From contig CM055097.1 in assembly GCA_029204225.1 (NCBI GenBank), positions 31,404,633 to 31,468,632 on the forward strand: 64,000 nt of DNA, in the 5' to 3' direction. Each line of letters opens with the position of its first letter. Position 1 is the stretch's first letter. A program made the position numbers and the translations under genes. Shown here in pieces: positions 46,460 to 57,500 of the stretch. The notes beneath the pieces were generated by a model. That model did no database searches. It saw only the letters and a program-made list of their open reading frames with translations, and was not told the DNA's origin. Origin of the DNA: Diphasiastrum complanatum (Eukaryota > Streptophyta > Lycopodiopsida > Lycopodiales > Lycopodiaceae).

Positions 46460-49400
46460 TAATGTTTGTTGAGTGCCCAAGGGCACATAAGACGGAATGA
46501 ATAAGTACATGTCTCATAGGATTACTGTCCATGTCGGACAACATAACAAGAAACGCTAGTCTAAATGGAAAAGACAATATAGAACTATCTCGAGCTAGGA
46601 AAAGACATAGCCAATATAGAATCATAAAATGCATAAAAGAGCAAATACACAAGAGCTTAACCTCTAGCTCTGAAGAGGGTACAGGTGCAAGAGCTTAATC
46701 GCCTGCTTTGCTGAGGAAAGTAAAAGGATAAATATCCATCTCGAAAAAAGCGTCTGATACCCATAGCAGCTGTGGGCTGTGATCGAGGAGCTCTAGTAGC
46801 TCTAGAGGCACATGTAGATCTAGCAAGAGGTGGTGGCTGAGCACGCTGGGCCTTCGCCCTCACCGGTATGACTGCCTCATCATCTGATAGGTCATCACGC
46901 TCCCGCTTTTGAAAGAAGCTAGTAATGAGATGCTGGCTAGAATCAGTAATACTCTTCGGTGGTAGCAAAGAGGCTCTCAACATAAGCATCTCTCGTAGTA
47001 AAAGGTTGACACATCTGGGATCCTGATACTCCAAAAATGTACTGAGGGTAATAGGGGTTTCACGATATAAACAATGATATCGACCACGTATCTCATAGTA
47101 TTTAGGGCATACGAAGATAAAATGAAACTCATTCTCCACTACACCCAATGTGCATACCTGGCATATTCGATGCTCTCTCAAAATGCCTGAATATCTGCCT
47201 GTCTCAATAGCAAGCTGATGCGAAGAGACTCGTAACTGTCCCAATCTGTATTGGAGCCCAAAAGAAAGAGGAAGAGAGAGATATAAAGGTCTAACAGGGA
47301 GTCCCAAACTGTCTCTGCGTAAGATATGTGTGCCATAGAAGGTAAGCTTGACTCTCGCATGGTCAGGACGATCCCATACTATGTGACAATATCTCCGATA
47401 CAGCTGTTGTCTGATAAATGTATGAGTTCCCTGTGGGAGATCCAGCATCGAGAAGCCCCATGACTGAAAGAAAGCCACCACATCACCATACCAAGAAGAC
47501 CTAGCTTGCTGTCCAGCTATAGTCTGAGAAGAAGTAAGCGATGCCATCACGTATCTGTGAGTATCCATGGTCTCAAGTTGATGTAGAAATGTAACAATCT
47601 GAAACATAGCCTCTACCACCATGGGGAGTGAGGCGAACTCCACTAAAAGAATCTCATGAGGAACTGACGGCTTCGCACGAATCTTCCTCCCTAACATGGT
47701 GATCTGCAGACGAGTGATGTCTCTCCAAGTACCCTGAGATATCCCTGGGCACCAGATCTCCGCCGAGTGCATAGCCATAGGTGAGACTACTGTAGAGAAA
47801 AGGTGGTCTCTGGTAGCAAGATCATGAATGTGGTTAGTAGTACACACTCTCTCCATATGTACCAAGGCAGCATGCCCCTTACGCAGGCGATATAGAGCAG
47901 TAGAGCGAAATGTGAGTAAGGGGCTGGTGAATAATACACCTAGATAGGTGTATGATGTAACAATCTCCAGTTGCTGTCCATCATAATAAAAAGCGTCATC
48001 TCTCATATGCTGCCGATTTGTGTTAAATACCATAACTTTGGTCTTAGCAATATTCGCCGTCAAGCCCCACATGTTGCTGTAATCCAGAGGCGGAAGAGGA
48101 TAGCAATGCCACATCATCCGCATACAGTAGGATAGGAATAATAACATCAGCAAGTGGACATCCATCACCTCTCTCCTCCTTGATGATCCGCTCTAGATCA
48201 TCAATGTATGATGCAAAAAGAGTGGGAGAGAGTGGACATCCCTGCTTGACTCCAACTGTGCTCTGGATAAAAGGCGACTAGCTGCTGCCATCTCTGAAAC
48301 GTGCTAAAACCCTCTCATATAAGGCGCTGATAGCCATAATGATATCCTGTGAGAAAAAGCAGCAGTATACTCTCTGTCTCCGATGTCGAGCCTCCTCTAT
48401 GATGCAGCGTAGGACAAATGCATGATCAATAGGAGCGTATCCGGGTCTAAAGCCAGCCTGTCCAAGAGCAAATAACTCATCTGATTTCGCCTGGGATCCA
48501 ACCATAGACTGCAGAACTGAGCCATAAAGCTTCGCCATCGTGTGACTAATCATGAGAGTGCGATAGTTATCCACGTTCATTGGATCACCAGCCTTGAGAA
48601 TGGGATGGAGAAGGTTTGTGCACCAGTTGGTGGGGAAGCCCGAAAAGTGTGGGCAATGTAAGGAGAGAGAAGCTGGGAGACAGGTTTGAGGAAGTCCGTG
48701 TTAAGAGAGTGGACGTCCTTCGCTTTATGGGATTGGGCTTTACAAATCGCGAATTCAATTTGGTCAGAGATAAAAAGAGAGAATGTAGCGGGTCGAGTGA
48801 TAGGGATAGGCGGAGCATCTATAGTGTATAAGCAAGTAGCATACTCCACCCAAGAGTCAATATCAATAGGTGAAAGTAAGGAAGATTTCTTAGAAAAGAT
48901 TTTCCAGAAATGAGAGGAGGAAGAGAAAAGGGAGTCTATAAGTTTCTGACCATCTCTTGTTAGAGAGTCTCTTTCCTTTTTATTAACTACATGACGATAT
49001 TGCTTTTGTACGTGCACTAAAAGATCAGGAGAGTGATGCATGGCGTATACCACCTGCTTATGTAAGGTCATGGTAATACCATCGGTTATAGGTCTTTCGA
49101 TGAGTGGGATATGTCTTAGGGGGAAAGGCCTGGGTGGCAGCTTGTATAAGGGAGAGCGACAAGAAGCTGGCCTGTTGCTCAATAGGAGAGGAGAAGGGAA
49201 AACCTTGCAAAAGAGAGTTGAGCGTGACTATGTAGCGTGGTATGAGATGTGTATGAAAAGAAAAGTGAGGTGTAGCGGTCTTGGGTCGAATGATTGGAAG
49301 GGCAGCCAACAGAGAGTAAGAGCAGTGAGTGATCAGCAAGGGTAGGGGAGAGTATAGTAAAGCTGTGAATGAGAGGAATCAAGGCTGGTGAGCCAATGAA

Positions 49401-49880
49401 GTAATCCACCACACTATGTCCGCCACTATGTGGATGACAAGTGATGCTGCTGAATCTGGCCACTGTGATAAACCGTTCAGAATGACCAAGGAATGTGCCT
49501 CGGAAATTCTGAGTAGCTGCTCACCAAATGTAGTAGAAGGGGTAGCCTCATCATGAGATGTCCGCGCAAGACCTGTATCCAAAGCATGAAGCTGGAGATA
49601 ATCTGTCATCGCATGAAATTCCATCTGTCTGGTGGCCGTGCGTGCGTTAAAGTCACCTGCCAAAAGTACATATCCCTGGGGAGAAAAGATAGAAATATCC
49701 TCTGACAAAACTTGAAAAGGGTCCCCACCATAGTCTGCAAATGTCGAACTCTGAGGAGCAATATAACATACTGCCAGGAAGATATCTCTAGCCTTTATTA
49801 ATGTCTTTTCCATGCCAAAAGGCATATAAGACCAAAAGGAGTACATGTCAAGTATGTGAAAACCATGGGAGCGCATAGAA
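46460..49880 (-). mobile_element. L1-like LINE, endonuclease to RT C-terminus
   Basis: The minus strand carries a LINE ORF2 in several frames. The endonuclease is at 49876-49180 with VLLAGDFNART, missing its N-terminal start. The pre-RT region is at 49182-48577. RT begins at 48580-48278 with NYRTLMISHTMAKLYG and LGQAGFRPGYAPIDH. RT motifs near 48240 (GVKQGCPLSPTLF) and 48110 (LLYADDVALL) keep the catalytic DD. A long C-terminal frame (48168-46657) ends with a cysteine-rich CQVCTLGVVENEFHF...C motif. Frameshifts separate the domains, so the copy is inactive. LINEs copy themselves by target-primed reverse transcription. It lies antisense within the large RNR1 intron. Confidence 0.9.
46657..48168 (-). 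pseudogene. LINE ORF2 C-terminal part
   Basis: A 503-codon open frame beginning just after the YADD motif, which lies in another frame. It contains IAKTKVMVFNTN and SYTYLGVLF (the LINE RT thumb region), a long uncharacterised linker with SAEIWCPGISQGTW and RAKPSVPHEILLVEF, and a zinc-knuckle-like cysteine/histidine motif (CQVC...HFIFVC) near residue 340. The tail is basic with RARG at the end. The same protein segment recurs in the fragment at 50060-50720. Confidence 0.85.
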
Positions 49881-50059
49881 ACGTCTCCAAGAAAAACTAT
49901 GCATAAAAGAGAAATGAGTAATATGACTTCAAACTACAAACTGCCAACTAAGTGGGAGCAAAATATTTGCTAGGAGTAGAGTGATATCATATAGTGCTGC
50001 TGCTGAAAAAAGAGGTGATACGGGCTGTATTAGGAGGTAATATGGACCGTCGCTGACGT

Positions 50060-50719
50060 CGCCTAGGAGGGTGAGAACTGTGTGCTCTCATAACAAGGTG
50101 GGAAGTGTGACCTGCTGCATGAATATGAGTGATACACTATCTCTGACATCGGTGAGGTGGTATGTCATCGTCATCGTCATTAGACCGTGTCCGTCTCCTG
50201 GTGAAGAAGGATGTAATATGAGCCTGAGAGCTAGGATGTGGCTGGTGAGCTGACTGGTACATATCCTGGCGCAGAAAGACCATCTCTCGTAGCATAAGTG
50301 CGACACAACGAGAGTCCTCATATCCAATCAGTGCTCTGAGTGTAGTAGGCATGTCACGGAATAGACAGTGATTCTCCCTCTAATCTCATAATATATGGGG
50401 CATCTGAAGATGAAATGCTCCTCGGACTCTATCTCACGTAGGGGACATAGCAGGCATAGTCTCTCCTCTCGTGGTGTACCCTGGAATTTGCTTGTCTCAA
50501 TAGCCAACAATCAGGAAGTGCCTGAGCTCTCTGGATGTACGTGATGAGCTGAACAGGGGGGGTGGCAAACTCTACAAGGATGATCTCATGTGGAACCAAG
50601 GGCTTCGCTCGAATCATGCGAGCTAACATGGTGGTCTGTAAGCATGAAATGCTGGACCAATGTGAAGATTATAGTCCTGTAAACCATATCTCTGCCGCAT
50701 ACAATGCTGAGGGGGTGAC

Positions 50720-50724
<5 letters not shown>
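50060..50724 (-). mobile_element. Second, 5'-truncated LINE copy of the same family
   Basis: Minus-strand frames repeat the C-terminal LINE protein: MIRAKPLVPHEIILVEFA (compare KIRAKPSVPHEILLVEFA), CLLCPLREIESEEHF...FRCP and YEDSRCVALMLREM. Only the last third of ORF2 is present and it is frameshifted. Its 5' break coincides with the (GA)n array at 50725. It is in the same orientation as the longer copy and about 180 bases from it. Confidence 0.85.

Positions 50725-50791
<67 letters not shown>
50725..50791. repeat. (GA)n microsatellite
   Basis: About 33 GA units, ending 73 bases before the RNR1 exon at 50865. Confidence 0.95.
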
Positions 50792-50794
<3 letters not shown>

Positions 50795-50864
50795 TTCTCT
50801 AAAAGGTCAAGTTTTCCAAGTGGCTACTTGGTGCTAAATGTTTATAACATTATGTCTGTTATAG

Positions 50865-51014
50865 GGAAGCAAGACGACGGGGCACTTCGATCTATCTTCC
50901 TACACAGACGTTACCAATGTTTCCAATGGAACTAGTTACAAGCTGTCTAAGTTTTAGGCAAGGTGTTGAGTGTGTTGCACTCAGCATAATCGTATTTCTC
51001 AAAGAAGATGGCAG
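50865..51014 (+). CDS. RNR1: RNR1-like exon: RNB central part
   Basis: Acceptor GTTATAG|GGAAGC and donor GGCAG|GTACTG. With the split codon from 43288 it encodes KEARRRGTSIYLPTQTLPMF and continues PMELVTSCLSFRQGVECVAL. EARRRGTSVFLP...TYPMFP is the matching RNR1 stretch. The junction with the exon 7.6 kb upstream restores the frame exactly, showing that the intron with its LINEs is spliceable in principle. Confidence 0.95.
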
Positions 51015-51212
51015 GTACTGTCCTTTTTTCAAAATTATATATAAAAAAGTCAACTCATCTTACTTGTATATGCTCTTAGGACTTGACTGAAAATGGTTTA
51101 GGCAAGTTTACATACTCAATTGAAAAGGTTTTTCATGAGTTTAGATTCTATTGCCATATTAATAATACAATGGTCTCACAAGGTGTTTGCATTTGATGGT
51201 GGAATCCAAAAG

Positions 51213-51372
51213 TATTGCAGAGAGTACAATTGAATGTTCTACCATACGACCAACTTATAAGTTGTCATATCATCAAGCATCTGAGCTGATTTTTATGAAA
51301 CTAGAAGAGGAAAATGAATTAAGCTTGTTGGGTCATGCTGCTACTTTGCGTCGTCAATGGCGAAAATCTCAG
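51213..51372 (+). CDS. RNR1: RNR1-like exon: IRPTYKLSY segment
   Basis: The acceptor AATCCAAAAG|TATTGC lets the codon split after 51014 read AGT. The product is IAESTIECSTIRPTYKLSYH followed by QASELIFMKLEEENELSLLG and ends at RRQWRKSQ before GTGATG. RNR1 proteins read NSIIRPTYMLTYESASELL and IRSQWRREQG here. It ends in phase 0. Confidence 0.93.
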
Positions 51373-52000
51373 GTGATGTTTGCATTTTCTCAAACTAGGG
51401 GGATATTTAGTCTGTCCAAAATTTGTTGATCTTAAAAGCTTGTTGGAGTGTTTAGCTTGCTACTGTTTTCTTTCGAAGAATTCTTGAAATGCCAACATTA
51501 GTTTAATTTTGTGCTGAAGATCAGCATTTACATAGAAATATTAGTAACAAACCATCTAGTTTTTGAAGTTCTTTGAAAAGGTATGTTCACCTAGCCAGCA
51601 TGTTTTACTTTTGATGGTCATCTCTTTCATATCCTTTCACAATAAGAGTTGGAAAACACTGTCTCATGGACCTTTTTGAAATGCCTTTTTGAAGCGGGTT
51701 TGAAATGACAACCTCAAGAAAGAAATGGCGAAATGGTTTAAGGGTTTTTTTTTTTTTTTTGGGGGGGGGGGGATTTTATTTCTTGCCTTTGCCTTTTTAG
51801 CATTTAAGGGAATGTAGATCATATCCAGTCAACAATCAAAGAGTCGGAACCTTGGAGTCCACACCTAGTACCTATTGTCATGATCCATACTACGTAGTAC
51901 ATACATTGATAGATTGAAACAAGAAAGAATTAGTGAAATGATTTTGGCGTTCTTTTGGGAGGGATTTTGTTTGTAGCCTTCTATTTGGCAAAAAAAGTTC
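51373..52000. other. Intron with poly-T/poly-G run
   Basis: A run of 16 T followed by 12 G lies at 51745-51772. No coding or transposon similarity is recognised elsewhere in this stretch. Confidence 0.5.
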
Positions 52001-52009
52001 ATTTTGGTG

Positions 52010-52195
52010 TTTAGTCATTGCTAAAGACACAATCAGGTCATGGGTCCATAACAAAGGGGTCCCCTTGTGCCAATAGGACATATGGACACGTGGCACCCAA
52101 AAGACCTATAGCTCCAGACCAGAGTTCCATCCCGTAAGATGAGACCGTCACCTTTGGTAACCTGTTACGTGCCCTTATGGGTACGTAACACTAGG
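52010..52195 (-). repeat. Inverted, internally deleted copy of chromovirus LTR
   Basis: On the minus strand it begins TGTTACGTACCC at 52190 and follows the first 170 or so bases of the LTR at 52748. It then jumps from GTTATGGACCCA to the LTR end segment ATTGTGTCTTTAGCAATGAC. It therefore lacks about 300 internal bases and lies head-to-head with the other LTR. Confidence 0.8.
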
Positions 52196-52747
52196 CTGCA
52201 GTGGATTTGTTGCAAGATATGCAAGGAATGCTAAGAAAGCATTAAAACCGCTCAAGATAGAGCTCAGTTTTATTCTTACCGTGGTTGTTCATCTTGAGAA
52301 TTTGAGGTTGTGTATCTTAAAATCCCTAAAGATTGTAAGGTACTACGGACTGGAAAATGTAATAAGCTATCTCCATGATATATTGGTCCATACAAGGTTG
52401 TAAAGAAGATCAACCGGGTCGCTTATCAGCTAGATCTTTCTATTGGAGTTAGGGTTCATTCTGTTTCCATGTAAGTTGTTTGAAAGAGCGACTTAGTTGA
52501 AAGGATTTCCTAATTCCAGAAGGTGAACTGGTTGAGTTGGAGGATCTAACTAGCTCTGTGCCTAACGTGCCAAAAAGGGTTGTTGACATTCGTCAACACC
52601 AGTTGAGAAACTGTTTGGTTTATGAATTTTTGGTACGTTGGAAGGGCAAGTCCAGATGAGGAGGACACTTGGGAGAGGGAAGACTATCTAAGACTGAACT
52701 TCCTTGGCTTGCTCCCTTTATGAGGAGGCTCTTAAAGGGGGAGGGGA
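52196..52747 (+). pseudogene. Chromovirus integrase C-terminus with chromodomain and PPT
   Basis: Plus-strand frames read YLKIPKDCKVLRTGK, IGPYKVVKKINRVAYQLDLS and VRVHSVSM, the C-terminal integrase region of plant chromoviruses. VPKRVVDIRQHQLRN and YEFLVRWKGKS follow: a chromodomain start, which targets integration to chromatin. Stops and frame changes are frequent. The polypurine tract AAAGGGGGAGGGGA at 52734-52747 directly precedes the 3' LTR. Only this 3' end of the element is present here. Confidence 0.85.
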
Positions 52748-53278
52748 TGTTACGTACCCATAAGGGCACGTAACAAGTTACCTGAGGTGACGGTCTCATC
52801 TTATGGGATGGAACACTGGTCTGGAGCTATAGGTCTTTGGGTGCCACGTGTCAATGTCCTATTGGCGCGAGGTGACCCCTTTGTTATGGACCCACGTTAG
52901 TGTGCACAACTGATGCGTGTCGTTGGTCATGCGTGACCCCTATGGTTGGAGATGACTCCACCTAGACTATGTATATAGAGATGGATCTCCATGAGCCTGC
53001 CATTCATTCTCTCCTAGAGAATGAAGAGCTCTTCCACTGGTGGTTAGGTAAGGACATTAATCTAGGCCTTCAGATGTAGGTAGGCGAGGGTTGAGGGTAA
53101 GGCATGGTGGTATGGGACACCATGGCTTATCGGAGATCCAAGCTTGCGTGATGGTGGTCTACAACTCCAGTGCACGGGGGAGAGGTGGCAGTACCTCTAT
53201 GGATGGGTGGTAACATAGCATTTGTCACCTAATTGTGTCTTAGCAATGACCGGATTCGACGATTGGGATTCTAACAGT
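52748..53278 (+). repeat. Chromovirus-like 3' LTR, 531 bp
   Basis: It begins TGTTACGTACC directly after the polypurine tract and ends TTCTAACA. It matches the split LTR at 23512-23698 and 38467-38809. A TATA-like CTATGTATATAGAG lies near 52965-52980, about midway, consistent with the LTR promoter. Confidence 0.9.
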
Positions 53279-53797
53279 TAGGAAAGTAGTTCACTGCTAA
53301 TTCACTGAAGTAACTCTTTTGCTGATCGGTGCCTCAGGTCTACCTTCAGCTCCCTTTTGATCTGAATTTAAAGGATTTAATAGAAGCTCTGACAAAGTAA
53401 GTCTAGTGGAGTTACCTACTGAATCAAAGAAAAGCTATCACAAGATCTAGGACAAACTTAGTTTTGTCATGCTTTAAAAACTTGATCTTGATACTGTTGA
53501 TCACATGTAGTTAGTAGCTCTGGATGTTCAGGAGGGAGTTCCCATCTTTTTAATAACACAGTGGGAATTGTGTTATCTTGGAGTTTTCTGCATAATGGTC
53601 CATTTTGAGCACATGTCTGTGTAAGCCGTATATAAGTTTAATAATGTGTCTTAGAATCATTATTTCTTTGATCCTTATCGACCAGAGAGGACCTCTTGGG
53701 CTGTTACATGGAGCTGGAAGCTTTTTTATGATTCACTTGGAACTTGGAAGGTTTATTTTTGACAATATATTTACTATGAAGTTCAGTATTCTAACAG

Positions 53798-54193
53798 GGT
53801 GCCATGGAACTTTCATCATATCCTCCAAAGGTCATGGTAACTAATGCAGAGTCCTTGGATCCTTCAATCAACATTGAGGTCGCTGATCCAACAAATCCAG
53901 CTGTAGAACTTGTGTCTGAAATGATGATTTTATGTGGCGAGGCTGTCTCCATGTTTGGATATCAAAACAGTTTGGTGCTACCTTACAGAGGGCAGTTACC
54001 GACCAACTTACGATCTCAATCAGAGTGCCCTAAACCACATCACACAGGCAGGGACATTGCTCTGCATCAGATTACGGGCCCTGTGGATGTAAATCTCAGG
54101 AGACCCTTAGCACATTCTTTTCTTGGCCTTGCTGGCTATGTGCAGTTTACATCTCCAATCCGTCGATACAATGACTTTCTTGCCCATTACCAG
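53798..54193 (+). CDS. RNR1: RNR1-like exon: C-terminal half of RNB domain
   Basis: 132 codons between TCTAACAG| and TACCAG|GTAAAA. It contains VELVSEMMILCGEAVSMFG, NSLVLPYRGQLPTNL and GYVQFTSPIRRYNDFLAHYQ. The last is the RNB signature (TSPIRRYxDLxxHxQ), whose arginine takes part in catalysis. It follows RNR1 closely except for a diverged stretch (KPHHTGRDIALHQITGPVDV). Phase 0 at both ends. Confidence 0.95.
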
Positions 54194-54283
54194 GTAAAAT
54201 TTTTTGCAAAACATTTTTTAAGTCATCAAGCAATGGTCAGCAATTTAGCATTGAATCATTTTAGCTTTTTTTTTCAATGTCAG

Positions 54284-54508
54284 GTGAAGGCAGCACTCCT
54301 TGGTGGCAAGCCCTTGTTTACCCATTCTTATATGGCAGCAGCTATTGGGTGGGCTAATAAGATGATGAAAGAAGCAAAGGAGCTCGAGACTGTTGCAAAC
54401 CGCTACTGGATTTTGGAGTACCTGCGTAGGCAGCCAAGGGACAAGCTATTTATAGCCTATATTCTTTGTTTCAAGAAAGACAGGGAGGCATTGGTGTTAC
54501 TCAAAGAG
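54284..54508 (+). CDS. RNR1: RNR1-like exon: post-RNB region
   Basis: 75 codons between TGTCAG|GTGAAG, with a poly-T tract before the acceptor, and AAAGAG|GTGTGC. The product VKAALLGGKPLFTHSYMAAA...NRYWILEYLRRQPRDKLF...LVLLKE aligns with RNR1 (IKAFLRGGDNFPFS...RYWVIEFLRRQEKGKKY...LLLVE). Phase 0 at both ends. Confidence 0.95.
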
Positions 54509-54519
54509 GTGTGCTCTGG

Positions 54520-54753
54520 CATGATCATTCCTCTATTATATCTAACATCTGGTGCTTATTGTGGGTGGGTACATCTCTGAATGGTCTTGAGATAGTCGGT
54601 TTTTGAACTTCATTGGAAGTAATCTGTCAATTGAAGCATGATCATTCCTCTATTATATCTAACATCTGGTGCTTATTGTGGGTGGGTACATCTCTGAATG
54701 GTCTTGAGATAGTCGGTTTTTGAACTTCATTGGAAGTAATCTGTCAATTGAAG
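54520..54753. repeat. 117-bp tandem duplication inside the last RNR1 intron
   Basis: The unit starting CATGATCATTCCTCTATTAT at 54520 repeats exactly, by eye, from 54637. The first copy begins 11 bases after the donor site. Being identical, it is recent; it lengthens the intron without touching the exons. Confidence 0.95.
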
Positions 54754-54769
54754 TTTTACTTACATGCAG

Positions 54770-54889
54770 ATTGGGTTTGAAGCTGCTATGATCGTTTACT
54801 CGAAAGCAGCTGTGGGGAGTGAAATAAAGGTCACAGTGAAGGAAGCCCAACCTAGAAAAGGCGTGCTAATCTTGGTGGAGGTTTTATAA
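54770..54889 (+). CDS. RNR1: RNR1-like last exon, S1-like tail and stop
   Basis: 39 codons plus TAA after the acceptor TACATGCAG|ATTGGG. The product IGFEAAMIVYSKAAVGSEIK, VTVKEAQPRKGVLILVEVL aligns with the RNR1 C-terminus (VGFQATAWVSEGKQVGDEIE...HPRDDLILFKEVI), the end of the S1-like RNA-binding fold. No clear poly(A) signal was identified with confidence in the following 500 bases. Confidence 0.93.
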   Translation: MGFEAAMIVYSKAAVGSEIKVTVKEAQPRKGVLILVEVL

Positions 54890-55427
54890 TTAACATGACC
54901 TTGATAAGTTCAGAAAGCATGTACGTGGCTACGCAGGATCATGTTTCTCTAAGGGAACTTCTCAAGGGCTGAATACTGCCATCTTGACATAAGTGTATGA
55001 TTCTGAAAGCTTCTATAGCTAAGATTTTCTGAAGCAGTAATCTAGGTAGTAAAAGGTTCTTTATGCAAGATTACAAAAACATCATGAGACTGGTTCTTGA
55101 ATTGTCTTTTTTGTGGAACTGAACAGTGACATTTTTTTGTCTTCAGTTCATGCTATTTGAAAAGTGTTTCAGACAGTGAGAAGCTTTATTACGTCGAGAT
55201 GCATTTTTAAGGGGGATCTGGGTATCAAACATAGTACTTGTAATATCTACAGAAAGAGATCTTAAAACAAGGGCTTATATTAAAGTAGTAACAGAGTGCA
55301 TTTCTGAATGACTTCCTTTTTTTCCTACTCCACTAAAATTTAATGACGATAGTGGGACCTCAGCTTTATGATTGTGAGGGTTTTAAAATCAAGTCCCAAG
55401 CGAAGGACCCAAAATGTGTTCAAGTTG
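54890..55427. other. Sequence downstream of RNR1-like gene
   Basis: Likely 3' UTR followed by intergenic DNA. No other feature recognised. Confidence 0.45.
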
Positions 55428-55435
55428 CACATGAT

Positions 55436-56496
55436 CTTAGAAACCCGTTCCGACCCTTTTGGGTCGGAACGTACTGTACGTACCATACCGTTCGTTCCGG
55501 AACATACTGTGTCGGAAGGTTGTTTTTTTTCTCTCTCTCTCATCTATATGGTATTATATGAAATTGGAATTTGTATTAGGAAGGCTAAGGATCCAGCCGT
55601 AGCTTGAGAATTAGTGGTTCAGGCAGAGTTCAGAATCAGGGTTTCAGGAAAGAATAAGCCAGGAAATAACTCTCAGGATGAATCAATCCAAGAAATTCAT
55701 GCAAGCAATGCCATTTTCCTTCACACCTAGATGTGTTGTGTGCTCTTAACCTATGCCACAAATCCCACCGGTTTATTTAGTCATTTGAGAAGGGCTCATT
55801 GTAATTTCAAAATTATCCAAACTACCAGTGAAGGTCTAAAGAATGACAATATATGATATAAAAATTGAGCGAGAATATCAATTGCTCTTACACAAAACGA
55901 TCATATGATGGGTTGTAAATGGTTTTCATGCATCATTTTTATGATATCTTGATTCACAAAACTAAAAGATCTACCAGCAGTCAAATCTTTATGGGCCTGT
56001 AAATTTCTGGTTATCGATTTTCATGGGTTACCGGGCAGGTAAATTCTGTGGAGGGACACTTGCATCTGGAATTTATTTTTATTTTAGCTCAAAAAACTTG
56101 AAGGAAACTTTTGCTCATGAAGTAAATTCCAAGGGTTGTATTTGAAAGTTAACAGTATTTTCAGTTTAAGCAATGAACACTTGCTGATGGCTGACGTAGG
56201 TCTTCCACCCAGAAATGGGATGCATGCAATATAATCAGAGATGGCTGTTGTTCTCATCCTGATCTCGTCGGCCCCCATCCAAAAACACAAAGCTTCAGTC
56301 CATCCTGAAGATGTGAAACAAAGCCTAAGGAGATGAACAGACCCCTGCTAATGTGTTTTGTTAAGGTAGAATAGAGTCCAGACAGAATAGACAGGATATG
56401 GTTTTCTTTTTCTTTGTAAAAAAATACATATTTTTTAAATTGTTTTGGGGTCCGTTCCAGGATGGAACGCATTCTGTTCCGGAATGGGCAACTAAG
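55436..56496 (+). mobile_element. hAT-like element A with 8-bp target duplication
   Basis: It starts CTTAGAAACCCGTTCCG and ends CGGAATGGGCAACTAAG, imperfect inverted termini of about 17 bases. The 8-bp duplication CACATGAT lies at 55428-55435 and 56497-56504. The first 85 bases hold nested palindromes (GTTCCGACCC-TTTT-GGGTCGGAAC). The last 95 bases (TTTGTAAAAAAATACAT..., then TCCGTTCC...) match the end of element B. No transposase was found, so it is non-autonomous. Interior sequence (55525-56395) is unlike that of element B and was not identified. Confidence 0.8.
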
Positions 56497-56504
56497 CACA
56501 TGAT

Positions 56505-57443
56505 AGTGCAAATAAAAAGTTGACATTTCTGGTACTATTTAGAAGTACGTCCATAGGTTGTTATTTATGTTGTTACTTACCATCTGAATCTCCATACTTG
56601 TAGATAACAGGCCGCCAACTTTTTTTTTGAAAGGTTGGTTCATATGGAGTCTGGACAGCGCACTGCAAATCTGACTGCATGGTGAGAAAATGGGGACGGT
56701 ACACTTCTTGGCATCATATTCTACATTTATATTGCTGCTCCTTGAAGCTTGTATTGTTTGAGAACAAGCTATTTCATTACTAGGGGAGCGACGAGCTTTT
56801 ATGACTTAATTGGTGAATCTTTGTCTTCCAGAATCCCCTATATCAACATGTGAATGCAACTGTGGACAGAAGTCCTTTGCAAAGGAGTATTCTGCTGGTT
56901 AACCCTGGAAATTCGAGCCTCTACAATTTAATCAACTGGTGAGTATTTGGCTTCCAAATTCAGTTCCTATCATCGACCTTTGCAAAGGAGTATTCTGCTG
57001 GTTAACCCTGGAAATTCGAGCCTCTACAATCTAATCAACTGGTGAGTACTTGGCTTCCAAATTCAGTTCCTATCATCAACATATGAATGCTACTGTAAAT
57101 GAGGAAGTCTCTAGCAGAAGATTGTTCTGCCATTGATCCTTATCAAAATTTTCAAGCCATAACAACAATTTTTTATGAGCTGCAAGCTGCATTTTAAGAA
57201 ATCTGTAAGTCTGAACTTGAGGTACTTCATTGTCTGATGTCCTATCTGAGCCTTTCAGGCACATGCTAATCTTTGCTCTTGTTGAATCATCACTTTACCA
57301 TTGGTCTCAATTTTGTTGTTCAGAAGTGGAAGAAAAGGACTTAAAAAAAGCTGTGTTTTGTTGAACGTTCAGAAGTATATCCATATTAATAGTGAAGTTA
57401 AGTTGTGAGAACACATGCATTTCAATGCCAAGCACACTTCAGT
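56505..57443. other. Intergenic stretch with 103-bp tandem duplication
   Basis: A unit of 103 bases (CCTTTGCAAAGGAGTATTCT...) occurs at 56874-56976 and 56977-57079 with about three differences. No coding similarity was seen. Confidence 0.7.
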
Positions 57444-57500
57444 CCTTAGTTGCCCGTTCCGGAACGGGACTCCCCCCCCCCAAAAAAAAAAAACACGCAA
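57444..57500 (-). mobile_element. One terminus of a third hAT-like copy, inverted
   Basis: CCTTAGTTGCCCGTTCCGGA at 57444 is the reverse complement of the right end of elements A and B. It is followed by the perfect palindrome CCCGTTCCGGAACGGG (57453-57468, overlapping) and C/A runs equivalent to the poly-T/G part of the other copies. No opposite end was found, so this copy is truncated or its other end has diverged. Confidence 0.65.
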
